DNA from: Cliona cf. orientalis
Taxonomy: Eukaryota > Porifera > Demospongiae > Clionaida > Clionaidae
NCBI GenBank assembly: GCA_963930775.1
Contig: OZ005706.1
Location: forward strand, 7,122,428 to 7,186,427
Reading direction: 5' to 3'
DNA: 64,000 bases
Of the stretch, positions 1 through 11,300 are shown piece after piece. The translations under genes were made by a program, and so were the position numbers. Below the pieces are notes generated by a model that had not been told where the DNA came from, made no database searches, and worked only from the letters and a program-made list of their open reading frames with translations. The stretch's first letter is position 1; the number at the start of each line of letters is the position of its first letter.

Positions 1-305
1 CACACTTGGACAGTAAGGGAGTAACACCACTGCACCTTGCAGCTCAGTGTGGTCATGTTGAGGTAGTGCAGTACCTCACCCTGGAGCAGCACTGTGACCC
101 ACTGTGTACTAACAAGGAAAACAACACTCCTCTTCATGTAGCTGCCTTACAAGGCCACCTTCAACTGGTTAGATTCTTCGTTGATGTGCTCCACTGTCCT
201 CCTGACGTTAGAGGAATGCGCAACATGACACCACTAGAGAAAGCACGTAGCCAAGGTCACCACGATGTTGTACAATATTTAGAGTCCATTCATATCCTTA
301 AATAA
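1..305 (+). CDS. 3' end of a Death/ankyrin-family gene (unit 0), terminal ankyrin exon
   Basis: This is the last part of a terminal ankyrin exon that begins upstream of the window. It stays open from base 1 to a TAA at 303-305. Three repeats are visible by their core motifs VTPLHLAAQCGH, NTPLHVAALQGH and MTPLEKARSQGH. Alignment with units I, II and VII shows that it corresponds to their last roughly 100 residues, so about six upstream repeats and the Death part should lie outside the window. Ankyrin repeats are protein-interaction scaffolds; a cytosolic role is inferred, and the partner is unknown. No frameshift or stop is seen in the visible part. Confidence 0.85.
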   Translation, partial: HLDSKGVTPLHLAAQCGHVEVVQYLTLEQHCDPLCTNKENNTPLHVAALQGHLQLVRFFVDVLHCPPDVRGMRNMTPLEKARSQGHHDVVQYLESIHILK

Positions 306-759
306 TTTGCATTTTGTGTTCATCACTATACATTGTGTATACATCTCGATTGAGACTTTTATTGCTATTCATTGCCTGTTTTTATAATGATTATAATTAT
401 TTTTGAGACAAAACATGCATGTTACCACAAGTTAATAGTCACTGGCTTATATTACTACATGCATTATTACGCACATTAATTATTTTTGATAGTGTATGTT
501 GCAGCATATTCTTTTTATAGAAGCCGCAGGATTGACACAATAATAATACAGAAAGTCAGTGCTAGCTCCATCTCACAATAATAGCATTAATTATTATTAT
601 TATTACAGTAACTGCACACAATAATTAAAATTAGTTAATAATATTATTATTATCAATAACTGACACAATTACTATTATTAGACCTACGTCAGGTCACATT
701 CTACAATCCTGATACTGGATACATGCTGTTTACTACACTCTTCCAACTCTTCTTGGCAG
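306..759. other. Spacer: AT-rich 3' flank with relic of the SDHC 3' end
   Basis: No gene is supported here. The first 300 bases are AT-rich with TTATTA runs and resemble the 3' flanks of the other ankyrin exons (for example near 40000 and 59000). Bases about 690-735 match the sequence around the SDHC stop codon at 50190-50235 and also 60235-60260. This suggests an old SDHC 3' end carried along by duplication. Confidence 0.5.
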
Positions 760-1352
760 TAAGGTACCTAACAAAGCCTCCTCAGCCTCCTACTCCATGG
801 CTGCTCGAGCCTACACTGGTAGCTTCTCTGAGGACCTAGCCAAGACCCCAGGGCCTGGGAGGTACAATGCTGTGACAAATGACACTTACACAAGGAAATC
901 ACCAGCTTACTCCATACTGGGAAGAAGCTACATGCCAGGAGGTATAATAATAAATGATTATTTATTTTCTCAACAATATTGGTGTCGTTAGAAGCAGTGC
1001 TGTGCTCTTCTGAATGTACATAAATTGACAATTTTTGGACTGTAATTGGTGAACAATTTTCTAGGTGATAATGACTATAAAATTTAATGCACAAAACATG
1101 CTTTTACTCATGCTTCAGTTGTACTTAAAGATGTCATTTCGTCCAGCAATATCCACGTATAATTAAAAATAGATTTCTGAAGCCATTAGCTACTAATTTT
1201 TCTGCTACTCCATAGATTCCACCAAGAAGCCAGGTCCCGGAGCCTACAGCCCGGAGAAGGTCCATGTGAACAAGCCATCACCTCCAAAGTTCTCCCTGGG
1301 GATAAGGCACTCCGAATACGTGACCCCTCTCATTCTCGAGGTTGGGGAATGA
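760..1352 (+). CDS. ODF3/CIMAP-like SHIPPO-repeat protein, 3' exons only
   Basis: Two exons can be read, 760-941 and 1216-1352, joined GGAG|GT...TAG|AT in frame and ending in TGA at 1350-1352. The product has two PGPG[RA]Y motifs (TPGPGRY and KPGPGAY) in the STPGPxxY setting typical of SHIPPO repeats. These occur in outer dense fibre 3 and related microtubule inner proteins of cilia and sperm tails. The piece encodes about 105 residues, whereas full family members are about 200-250 residues, and no upstream exon was found between 306 and 759. It is therefore either a 3' fragment moved by duplication or the end of a gene whose start was lost. It sits between unit 0 and the MRPL41 copy on the other strand. 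Confidence 0.65.
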
Positions 1353-1650
1353 TGACATCGTTCACTCATGGATCAATCTCATTGGACAGTTTCAAATCAT
1401 GTTGTCATAGCTTCTAGTCTAGGTTGCATGCATTAACTGGACTGGATGGTTTTTCATGACTGAAATCATTATAATTTGCATCACTTTCTGGGTTCTCCCA
1501 GTCTTTGGAAAAAGCATGGAATAGGGTCTGGGAATGGGACAATGCTTAGGCAGAAAGTGCAACGCATGACATTGTATGAAGTAATAATAATATTATTATA
1601 TTGGATCACTTAGAGAAAACATTGTACGTTACTGTTAATGATACTGTTCA
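1353..1650. repeat. Repeated spacer shared with 14060-14200 and 53860-53960
   Basis: No coding signal is seen. A stretch around 1440-1545 (TGGATGGTTTTTCATGA ... GGGTCTGGGAATG) recurs in the same place next to both other MRPL41 copies. It therefore belongs to the duplicated block and not to a random insertion. Confidence 0.5.
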
Positions 1651-2214
1651 TTATGTAGTAACGTTTGAGCTAGACAAAGTACCTTCGCTGGCTTGTACTG
1701 AGTCCAGTGGTTGGACTATGCTGAGAATATCCTCAGCTGTGATGGGTTTGGCTACCACATAGGGAGTCTTGTAGGAGACATAAGGCTTCAGCTGTATGTT
1801 GATGAGAGTGTGTGTGTGTGTTGGGGGGGGGGAGGTGGAGGAATTGAGGTGTACTCTTCCTTAAAACTAAATTTTTTACATAATTTGAAAAGTAGATACA
1901 GTAACTACCTCAAATCCATCCAAGTTCGGTACCACAATTTCTGGTATTCTGTGCTTGGTGACGATAAATCCACCTTATAAAAATAATCATTATTATCATC
2001 AATCATAATTATTATTTAATATGATTATAGCTCACCTTTCCTTGTGTGTCGTCCAGTGCCTTTAGTTCCTCTACCTGCATGCAACAATTCATATGAATTT
2101 AACATTGGGGAGACACTATGGCGACAAACCTTTGTAGAAGTTTTTGTTTCCTCGTTTAGAGGTCATGACCCCTCTAGTGGCTCCTCGGAGAAAGCCTCGG
2201 AAAAGATCTGTCAT
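1651..2214 (-). CDS. MRPL41: Mitochondrial large-subunit ribosomal protein mL41, intact copy
   Basis: Four exons on the - strand: 2214-2130, 2074-2036, 1973-1909 and 1791-1651, all with GT-AG borders and consistent phases, give 109 residues. The start is the ATG at 2214-2212, preceded in frame by a stop. The product reads MTSKRG (about 17-22), then GRGTKGTGRH, then VVPNLDGFELKPYVSYKTP, which matches the mL41 core (VPDLTGFKLKPYVSY in animals). Vertebrate mL41 is about 137 residues. The present stop removes the usual C-terminus, but a GAAG|GTAC donor near 1680 hints at a further exon. mL41 is a structural protein of the mitochondrial 39S subunit. The gene is divergent from unit I, with about 340 bp between the two starts. 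The other two copies are broken. Confidence 0.85.
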
Positions 2215-2384
2215 CACCTACACGATTGAGACACAGTCTCCTTCAGGGAACAAAGGGAAATGTTCCATAATAATATTTATTAACTTACCATGATGGATGT
2301 GTCATGCAACTTTTTATGAAAAAGGGTCGTCAGAGTTGCTAGCATGGATCCGGATCTCATTCCCAGACCCCATTCTACCAGCTC

Positions 2385-2425
2385 GTCTCGCAAGCCACAC
2401 CTCTGAAGGGTGTGGCTTGCGAGAC
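2385..2425. repeat. Perfect hairpin between MRPL41 and unit I
   Basis: Two 17-base arms (2385-2401 and 2409-2425; core CTCGCAAGCCACACC) are exact inverted copies around a 7-base loop. The same hairpin lies upstream of unit III at about 15111-15147. Related GCCACACCC/GGGTGTGGC hairpins occur next to the leader exons of units IV, V, VI and VIII. Confidence 0.8.
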
Positions 2426-2554
2426 CATCTGATCTGCCAGCTAGGCAAACATTCTATTGCATGTATTGTTTGTGCTCGAGTACGTATACATAGTTCTGAG
2501 ACGTCGTATGTGCATACTTAGTACTACCGATCAGTTGACGCAGAACACATGCAG

Positions 2555-5500
2555 ATGGCTCAAGAAATCGATGATCTTCTCTCCAAGGTTGACGACACAA
2601 GTTTTGGTGAGTATCTGAATCACGCAAGCTGAGCCACACCCTATGCATGCTACGTATGATAACTACTTGATGGATAGCTAATTATTTTTTCTAAATTTTT
2701 CACAGTGGAAGATGATTGGAATGTGGTGTTTGAAGAGTGTAGTTCACTAGCCTCCAAGTGGCAGCAGCTCAGTGCCTACCTTGGTCTCAAGCTGTCGATT
2801 ATCGATCGCATAAAGAGTGATTTCCCCAGCGATAGCCTCGGCTGTTGGAGCGAAGCCCTCAAGGAGTGGATCAAGATGAACTACGACACACAGAGATATG
2901 GCAAACCATCATGGAAGACTCTACTCAAAGCCATCGCCAAGATTGATAAGCTGCACTTCAGAAGATTGTCAACTGAGCATCAAGGTACAGACAGTATATA
3001 CTGGCTGCTGCTATTAGATTTCATTGTCATTGCATAATAATATTACTAGGTGCAACTTTAATTGTATCGGAATTATCCACGGTTGGTTCCGATTCCAATA
3101 CACCCACGCTTACCCTTGAACAGAAAGGGAGAATGTATTCCGAGTCACAAAACATGATGTACAAATTCCAAGAGCTTTTCACAGCAACGAGAAAATCGCT
3201 GTGGGAGAAAAAGGTCTCAGTTAAAGATCTAGTTCATCATCTGGAATGCCTTGGATCTGTTAAGCCAGCGTATAAGGACGTAGGTGAAAGTCCACTGCGA
3301 TGCCAGCTACCCGCACTAGCTAAGGCCAAGAGCGTTGATGATGTCATGTCTATTGTCAAGGACTACTCCCCATTTTTTAATTGTCGTATGTTAGAGCACA
3401 TCATCGGCGAGTTCGGCACCAAGCAAAACAAGGACAAACTGGCCAAGTATAAAGAAGATTTTGCCAAGTATGCCGAATGCTGTGTCGTTGAGTGTCCATC
3501 AGAAGTTAGTAAAATGAGTGAAGAGGGGTATTCCAACATGTTTGTGACATTGGATGATTCGTTTGACAATTGCACCGTTAGTCACCTAACCATATTTATC
3601 AATTTTTTGCGTAATACTCTGAAGATATCATCACATGTGCACCTCAAGCTGTGTCGCATCTGCCCTGGAAGTGTGACACTCATCTTTCAACTACCAATCT
3701 CTATCCAGCAAATCATTTTCCCTCTCTCTGAGGAGCAAGGAAAGGCTTTAGCTGATCAAGGTGTTGTGGAGATATCCTGTGGTACCTACATGTACCATTT
3801 CAATTTCAATAGAAGGGAGAACAAGGTAAGCTCACAATTATTATTACGTTTGATTGTTATAGATACACAGTCTCCCCAGAAGAATGTAAGGCATAGTGGG
3901 TAGTGGTTTGGGTGGCAGTTTGTGATCTTATCAATCATTTTGGTTACCAAATCGAAGAAATGGATATGGGAGGCTAGACTAAAACATGTATGATAACTAT
4001 ATATTGTGCATGTCTCTCTTAGCAGGAAGTCAAAGGAGCCAGACCCACTGATCCTGATGAAGACTGTGCTGCCTGTGCCGATAGTGAGTCATACTATCCA
4101 GTAATTGATCCTGAAATTTTACAGAGGGGCCTGGGATTGCACCTGCATCATGCATCTACATGTACCGGTAGTGTGTGTTGATGACCGTTACCTGTTGTGC
4201 TTGGTTAAGTGCAAGCACAGTATTGTGGTCAGCAGTGGGTAGTGTGATTAATGATTAAAATTTAATGATGTAGCTAATGTTATGATATAATCATAATGTA
4301 ATGATTAATGAATCCAGTTTTTCGGTGGATTTGTTATGCTTATATACGAGTCACTTAATTTGTTGCCTAAATTTTGCTTTCAATATCCCTTGCACATGTA
4401 TGTGGGGTACCCCGTGACGTAATGATTTTCAATTGTATGATTTCTGTGAAGGATAGATCAGTGTTTTTTTAAATACTTTGTTTGATTGTACATGTAGGTG
4501 ATACTTTTACTGATTTATCAACCACAACTGCTGGACTGGCTATGGCCATGGGCAAACCTTGGGATACTGCCTCCATCAGTGCTGACTCAGCATTAGGGAG
4601 GAGCAGTGTTATCACTGGCACTACAGCCAGAGTGACACAGCTCAGTGAGGTGAGTCAGATCACTGACTGCTACTGGTCTGGGCTGTTCTAATGTCCCATA
4701 TTCCATTCCCAGGATCTGGTGGACAGAGAATTAGGTGATATTGGAATGGGAATGGGACATGGTATAGCTGGTACATGTACATCAACTGAAAATGCACTAC
4801 ATCTAGCATCAGCCAGGGGAAACTTGAAGAAAGTCAAAGAACTAGTTGAGGAGAAGCAATTTGATCCACTACAGAAAGGAGGCCAGTTTGGAGTGAATGC
4901 ACTTCACTACTCAGCTCTATATGGACAGTTAAGAGTGCTGAGCTATTTCATCAAAGAGAGGGGATGTAGTCCAGCAAGTCAAGACAACCGAGCATGGACA
5001 CCTCTTCATTATGCAGCAGTTGGTAAACATCTTGATATACTCCGCTACCTTGTTGCCGAGCAACAGATGGATCCACTGTGTTGTGCTGACAATGGCTCTA
5101 CTCCACTACATCAAGCTTCTCAGGGTGGAGACATTAATGTCGTGAGATACCTAGTGGATGAACTAAGCAAGTTTCTTCCACTCAAGGACATAGTTACTAG
5201 CAGAGGCAAAGATGGAGCAGCTCCTATCCACCTCGCAGCTTTGAATGGATGTTTAGATATAGTGAAATTCTTCATCACTAACTTAAACTGTGACCCTAAT
5301 ATTGCTCTACCTGTTGAGTACCAGGGTAGGACTACTGGAGTTGGAGGTAGAATTGCCCTTCATGGTGCTGCCCAACGAGGACATCTGCACGTCATCAAAT
5401 ACTTAGTAGAACAGTGTAATTGTAATCCATCGCACTTGGACAGTGAGAGAGTAACACCGCTGCACATGGCAGCTGAAAATGGTCATGTTGAGGTAGTGCA

Positions 5501-5750
5501 GTACCTCACCCAAGAACAAAACTGTGACCCACTCTCTGCAGCCAAGGATAAAAACACTTCTTTTCATGATGCTGCCAGGAGTGGCCACCTTCAACCTGTT
5601 AGGTTCTTCACTGAAGTGCTCCATTGTCCTCTTGACATTAGAGGGTGGCGCAACATGACACCACTGGAACAAGCATACTACAAAGGTCACCGCCATGTTG
5701 TACGATACTTAAAGTCCGTTCATCCTAAACCAAGTCCTAAACTTCGGTGA
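2555..5750 (+). CDS. Death domain / unnamed domain / ankyrin protein, unit I, intact (784 aa)
   Basis: Six exons: 2555-2606, 2706-2984, 3050-3825, 4026-4083, 4498-4649 and 4713-5750. All borders are GT-AG and the whole reads open for 784 codons. The ATG at 2555 (MAQEIDD) is chosen because it is the start conserved in the other copies; another in-frame ATG lies at 2549. Residues 18-110 are a Death-fold domain (W-Q-Q-L...LGL...I..I...D...GCW..ALKEW...SWKTLL.AI). Residues about 120-365 form a conserved domain that I cannot name, with VMSIVKDYSPFFN, VTLDDSFDNC and FQLPISIQQ. Residues about 370-460 are a linker. Residues about 465-780 hold nine ankyrin repeats. A cytosolic adaptor or immune-type receptor role is inferred from the Death plus ankyrin pairing. 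Confidence 0.9.
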
Positions 5751-5843
5751 TGATTAATACTATTTTTGTGTTCATTACTATGTACTTGTGTGTATACATC
5801 GTACGATTTTCGTTGCTAGTCATTGTTTATCTCAATTTTGAGA

Positions 5844-7891
5844 CAAAATGTGGTTGATATTTCATATAAGAGTCACGAAATATGCAAAGTCAGCATTTAT
5901 GCACTGTATATATAATATAATATTATTGTATTGTAGTATCTTGGTGTCATTGGTGCCTGTTATGCCTCTGGTGCCTCTGGTGCCCCTGGTGTCATTGGTG
6001 CCTCTGGTGCCCCTGGTGCCCCTGATGCCGTTGGTGCCTCTGGTGCCCCTGGTGCCCCTGGTGCCCCTGGTGCCCCTGGTGCCCCTGGTGCCCTTGGTGC
6101 CTCTGGTGCCTCTGGTGCCCCTGGTGTCGTTGGTGCCTCTGGTACCTCTGGTGCCCTTGGTGCCCCTGGTGTCGTTGGTGCCCCTGGTGCCCCTGGTGTC
6201 GTTGGTGCCTCTGGTGCCCCTGGTGCCCCTGGTGTTGTTGATGCCTCTGGTGCCCCTGGTGCCCCTGGTGTCGTTGGTGCCTCTGGTGCCCCTGGTGCCC
6301 TTGGTGCCCTTGGTGCCCCTGGTGCCCCTGGTGTCGTTGGTGCCTCTGGTGCCTCTTGTGCCCCTGGGGCCTCTGGTGCCTCTGGTGCCCCTGGTGTCGT
6401 TGGTGCCTCTGGTGCCCCTGGTACCCCTGGTGTCGTTGGTGCCTCTGGTGCCCTTAAGCTTGGTGCCCCTGGTGCCCTTGTGCCCCTGGTGTCGTTGGTG
6501 CCTCTGGTGCCTCTGGTGCCCCTGGTGCCTCTGGTGCCCCTGGTGCTCTTGGTGCCCTTGGTGCCCCTGGTGCCACTGGTGTCGTTGGTGCCTCTGGTGC
6601 CCCTGATGCCTCTGGTGCCTCTGGTGCTCTTGGTGCCCTTGGTGCCCTTGGTGCCCCTGGTGTTGTTGGTGCCTCTGGTGCCCCTGTTGTCGTTGGTGCC
6701 TCTGGTGCCCCTGGTGCCTTTGGTGCCCTGGGTGCCTCTGGTGTCGTTGGTGCCTCTGGTGCCCTTGGTGCCCCTGGTGCCATTGGTGCCTCTGGTGTCC
6801 TTGGTGTCCATGGTGCCCCTGGTACCCCTGGTGCCCCTGGTGCCCTTGGTGCCCTTGGTGCCTCTGGTGTCCTTGGTGTTGTTAGTGTCGTTGGTGCCCT
6901 TGGTGCCCTTGGTGCCTCTGGTGTCCTTGGTGTTATTAGTGTCGTTGGTGCCTCTGATGTCCTTGATGCCTAAGGTGCCCTTGGTGCCTCTGGTGTCCTT
7001 GGTGTTGTTAGTAGTGTCGTTGGTGCCTCTGGTGTCCTTGATGCCTATGGTGCCCTTGGTGCCTCTGGTGTTGTTGGTGTCGTTGGTGCCTCTGGTGTCC
7101 TTGATGCCTAAGGTGCCCTTGGTGCCTCTGGTATTGTTGGTGTCACCAACGGCGCCAACAACACCAAGTGCACCAAGGGCACCAGAGGCACCAGGGGCAC
7201 CAGGGGCATTAGGGGCACCAAAGGCACCCTAGGCACCAGAGGCACCATCGACAGCAGGGGCACCAAGGGCATCAGAGGCACTAATGTCACCAGGGACACC
7301 AGAGGCACCAACGACATCAGAGGCATCAAGGGCACCTTAGGCACCAGAGGTACCAACGACACCGGGGGCACCAAGGGTACCAGAGGCAATAGGGGCACCA
7401 AGGGCACCAGAGGCACCAACGACACCAGAGATACCAAGGGCACCAAGGGCACCAGAGGTACCAGAGGCACCAACGACACCAGGGGCACCAGAGGCACCAA
7501 CGACACCAGAGACACCAAGGACACCAGGGGCACCAAGGGCACCAGGGGCACCAGAGGCACCAACGACACCAGAGACACCAAGGACACCAGGGGCACCAAC
7601 GGCACCAGGGGCACCAAGGGCACCAATGACACCAGGGGCACCAAGGGCACCAGGGGCACCAGGGGCACCAGAGGCACCAACGACACCAGAGACACCAGAG
7701 ACACCAGGGACACCAACGACACCAGGGACACCAACGACACCAGGGGCACCAAGGGCACCAAGGGCACCAGAGGCACCAGAGGCACCAATGACACCAAGAT
7801 ACTATATCACAATACAATATATTATATACAGTGCGTAAATGCTGACTTTGCATATTTCGTGACTCTTATATGAAATATCAACCCAAAATGT
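5844..7891. mobile_element. Foldback element with inverted collagen-like minisatellite
   Basis: The element is 5852-7883, flanked by an exact 8-bp repeat CAAAATGT (5844-5851 and 7884-7891). The outer ~95 bp at each end are inverted copies (GGTTGATATTTCATATAAGA...). Inside is one minisatellite of 9- and 18-base units (GGTGCCCCT / GGTGTCGTT). It runs in one direction from about 5943 to 7141, then flips to its reverse complement up to about 7797. The long open frames it creates (PLV, GAPEAP or GTRGTK repeats) exist on both strands and in several frames, so they are a by-product of a unit length divisible by three. It lies in the 3' flank of unit I. The superfamily is unknown; 8-bp duplications are usual for hAT-type transposases. 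Confidence 0.85.
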
Positions 7892-8072
7892 GATCACATG
7901 ACTGCATGATACGTATGCATTAATTATAGTGGTTGATAGCAACTAACCACGCAATCATCACCTACAGCCTCCTTCAGGTATCTATGTACGGAAAAGATCG
8001 TCACAGTTACCGGCATGGATCGAGTCTCGTTCCCGATCCAGACCCAAATTTGTGCTGAATCAGCGATTAGAT

Positions 8073-8095
8073 CTTACGAGCCCCACCCACTTTAG
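8073..8095 (+). promoter_or_regulatory. Conserved block upstream of 2A-leader genes (unit II copy)
   Basis: The sequence TTACGAGCCCCACC[CT]ACTTT is found about 250-450 bases upstream of the start codons of all three 2A-leader units: here, at 42067-42089 (unit VII) and at 60642-60664 (unit IX). It was not seen upstream of units with the short leader. A promoter or 5'-UTR role is an inference from position and conservation. Confidence 0.4.
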
Positions 8096-8326
8096 GAGTG
8101 GCAGTGTCTCAGCTTTGGACCTTTTGTTTGCTGCTCATCCAGCATAAATATCTCACATCAGTGAAGAAATTTGTGATCGATCTACCAAATATTAATATCT
8201 TTATTCCTTCATTATCGATTTTTGTGGAACTGACAGCAAGAAAAGTCTCTCCATACTCTGACGTGTGTAGATAAAGTTCATAAACGTTCACCATTTTGTT
8301 GCTTCTTGTCCATACCATCTGCTCCG

Positions 8327-11300
8327 ATGATGGATAGAGTTGATCTCGACGTTTCCCAGGCTCGCGCCGATCTTCTCCCTGACAAGTATGATCGTCGCCG
8401 GATCAGCGGGGTCCTTGCAATTAGGAGGTTGTCCAGCTGTCACTACAAGAGGCAGATGAGCAAGGGGGACGTGTGTAGTGTATGGGTGCTACTGCTCCTT
8501 CTCGTCTACTCCCTGCATCACGTGATTCACTCCAAGCTGTGGCGGTCGTTCAAAAGACGCCATTGGCTCCTTGTCTTCTTTGTCTCTTTGCCACTGAGAT
8601 TTTGTTGGAAGATCGTAAAGAAACTGTTGGCTGTGGTTTGTAAGATCGTATTCAAACTGTTAGCTGTAGTTTGGAAGATTGTAAAGAAATCGTTCAAACT
8701 GTTGGCTGTAGTGTGTGGTACATTGGCAATTGGCTACAAATTTTATTATCTTCTGTGGCTGTTTCTCAAATGGTGTTTCCTAACAGCAGAACTTTGTAAG
8801 CAGTTAGACTACAACGCAACCAGTATCGGACAGAGCTGTAATATTGACGTGGTGGGGTCAAAGTTCACCATGGAGCCAGTTAGCCATGTTTCTTGTGAGG
8901 TATTCGTGTACTCTGGAGTGGGGTGGGTGTGGTCTGGGTCAATCCAGCTTCGAGCAGCTCAGCTGATCATACGTCAACGACTCATCTTGTCTGGTGACGT
9001 GGAACTCAACCCTGGACCAAGTAAGATTATAACTATATTCATCATACTATTAGAATGTTTATGACGATGCGTATTGTATTTTCTATATAATTATATAGAT
9101 GGTCAAGAAATAGAGGCTGTACTTGCATCAGTGGACGATACTGTGTTTGGTAAGTGATGTTAGTCTTCATAGATACCATTAAGGATTTGAAATTTATTTT
9201 GAATTCTATCCTCAGAAAAAGAGCATTGGAATATTTTGATCATCGAGTGTAAATCATTGTCTAGCAACTGGGAAAAAGTCAGTGGATACCTGGGCCTCTC
9301 CTTCGAACTGATTGAGACTATCAAACGGGACAACCCCAGGGACAGCGCTGGCTGTTGGAATGAAGCCCTCAAACACTGGATCAAGCAAACCTACAACACG
9401 AAGCTGTTCGGCCAACCTTCATGGAGGAGTCTTCTCAAAGCTGTGGCAGAGGTAGATAAACATCAGTTTCAGAAGTTAGCAGCGGAGCATCAAGGTGAGA
9501 AATTAATATTTTACCCATTTACTCTGTAACTATGATACTTTGTTTTCCATAGCTGCCAGTGGAATATTACATGTATGTCAAGGCAGTGAAGGGAGTACTT
9601 TCTGTGAAGTTCAAACCAGCCGTAGTGAATCTAAAGGTTTGCTGTTTAACAGTAATAATTTGTACATGTGTATGGCTTTCATAGTCTATACTGTTTTATC
9701 ACCTGTTAATGTTATGTTATGTGTTGTTGTATCATTTTCAGAACCAGTAGGGATATTTGCTGAGTCAGATCCAACAGTACCCACCATATCTCCTCAACAG
9801 AAGGAGCAGCTTCGTGAAAGACAATGTTTCGAGTCTGAGCAAATGATATACAAATTTCAGAAGCTTTTCACGGACACAAAAAAGTCACTACGAGAGAAAA
9901 AAGTTCCCGTTGATGAACTAGTTGGTCATTTGGAGTGCTTGGGCTATATCAAAGCAACGTTCACTGATTCTGGCCTTCCATCTTTACGACATAAGCTACC
10001 AGAACTAGCTGATGCTAAGACTGTCGATGCTGTCATGTCCGTCGTCAAGGACTACTGTTCGTTCTTCAACTACCACATGGTGGAGCACATCATCGATGAA
10101 TTTGGGACGAGGCAAGACAAGGAGAACATGACCAGCTACAAAGAGGACTTCACCAAGTATGCCGAGTGCTGCATTACACAGTGTCCTTCAGAGGTTGGGA
10201 AAATGAGTGAAAAGGGGTGTGCTAACTTATTCGTGACGCTGGATGATTCATTTGACAATTGTGCCATCAGTCACCTCAATGTATTCATTGGCAACTTGCG
10301 GAAGATCCTGAAGATTCCTTCTAATGTGGTGCTCAGGCTGTGTCGCGTTAATCCCGGATGCGTCAAGCTAATCTTTCAAATCCCTCTTTCTGTCCAGCAA
10401 GCCATCTTTCCTCTCTCCAGTGAGCAGAAAGTAGAGTTAACCAGTCTAGGTGTCGTACAGCTCTCCTGTGGGGACTACCAGTTCACTGCACAACAGACTG
10501 AGGTAAAGTCAATAGACCCTAGTGGATGGATTTGTTGAGTAGTTCCATTTTCTGTGTTTCCAGGAAGTGGTAGAGGAGCCAGCGACTAATGGAGACTCAG
10601 ACCACACTGATAGTGGGGCAACTGTCGACAGCTGTAAGGCAGTCATTTTGTGTTAATCCATCTTTTTAATTATTAGGGTATGCATTATTATTAGTACTCT
10701 GTACAATTGTATATCCCATGCAATACGCATAAAGTTTTATAGGGAAATTAAACACTAAGTAGAAAAAAAAAGCAAATTTAAATAAATAATCTAATTTGTG
10801 GGGGATTTGGGAGCACTTGGGGGGTTACATGGGCACGCAGAATGGGTCGAAACTAGAGATTTGACCGGACAGATTTTTGATTCACGCCTTAGAATTAAAG
10901 TTATGGCCCTTTGAAGTTTTCCCATATGTTGCATAGGAAGCCATGCAGTTGCAATGTTTTCCGCCCACGCTCTACGTGAGGGGTGGGGCCACGCGCGCAC
11001 ATCAACGTGACGACCATTACCCACTTTGGTCAAAATTAATGTATAGGCTGCCTGCTTGCATTGTATGGCTCTACTATGCATCCAGCTCGACTATGTGGTG
11101 GTTTTTGGACGATTTTTTTTTCTGCTTAGTGTTCTGGTCTTCTTGAAAAAAAAAAAAAAAGCAAAAACACATGTGAGTTAGATATAGCACACTGAGTGAC
11201 TGGATATAATTTTTTGGATCCTCCATGGTTTTCAATAGTACATGCAGTATTGAAGATCTAGGAATGGAACTGGGGACAAACCTTTATTCAACAATCATAT

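Noticed and set aside
5400-5696. Antisense frames under the Death, unnamed-domain and ankyrin exons
   Set aside because: They recur antisense to every paralogous exon with no independent signal; they are shadows of the + strand genes.
5848-7838. Long proline/valine- or glycine/threonine-rich open frames on both strands
   Set aside because: They are produced by a minisatellite with units divisible by three, inside a foldback element, and open in several frames at once. No start, splice or domain supports a gene.
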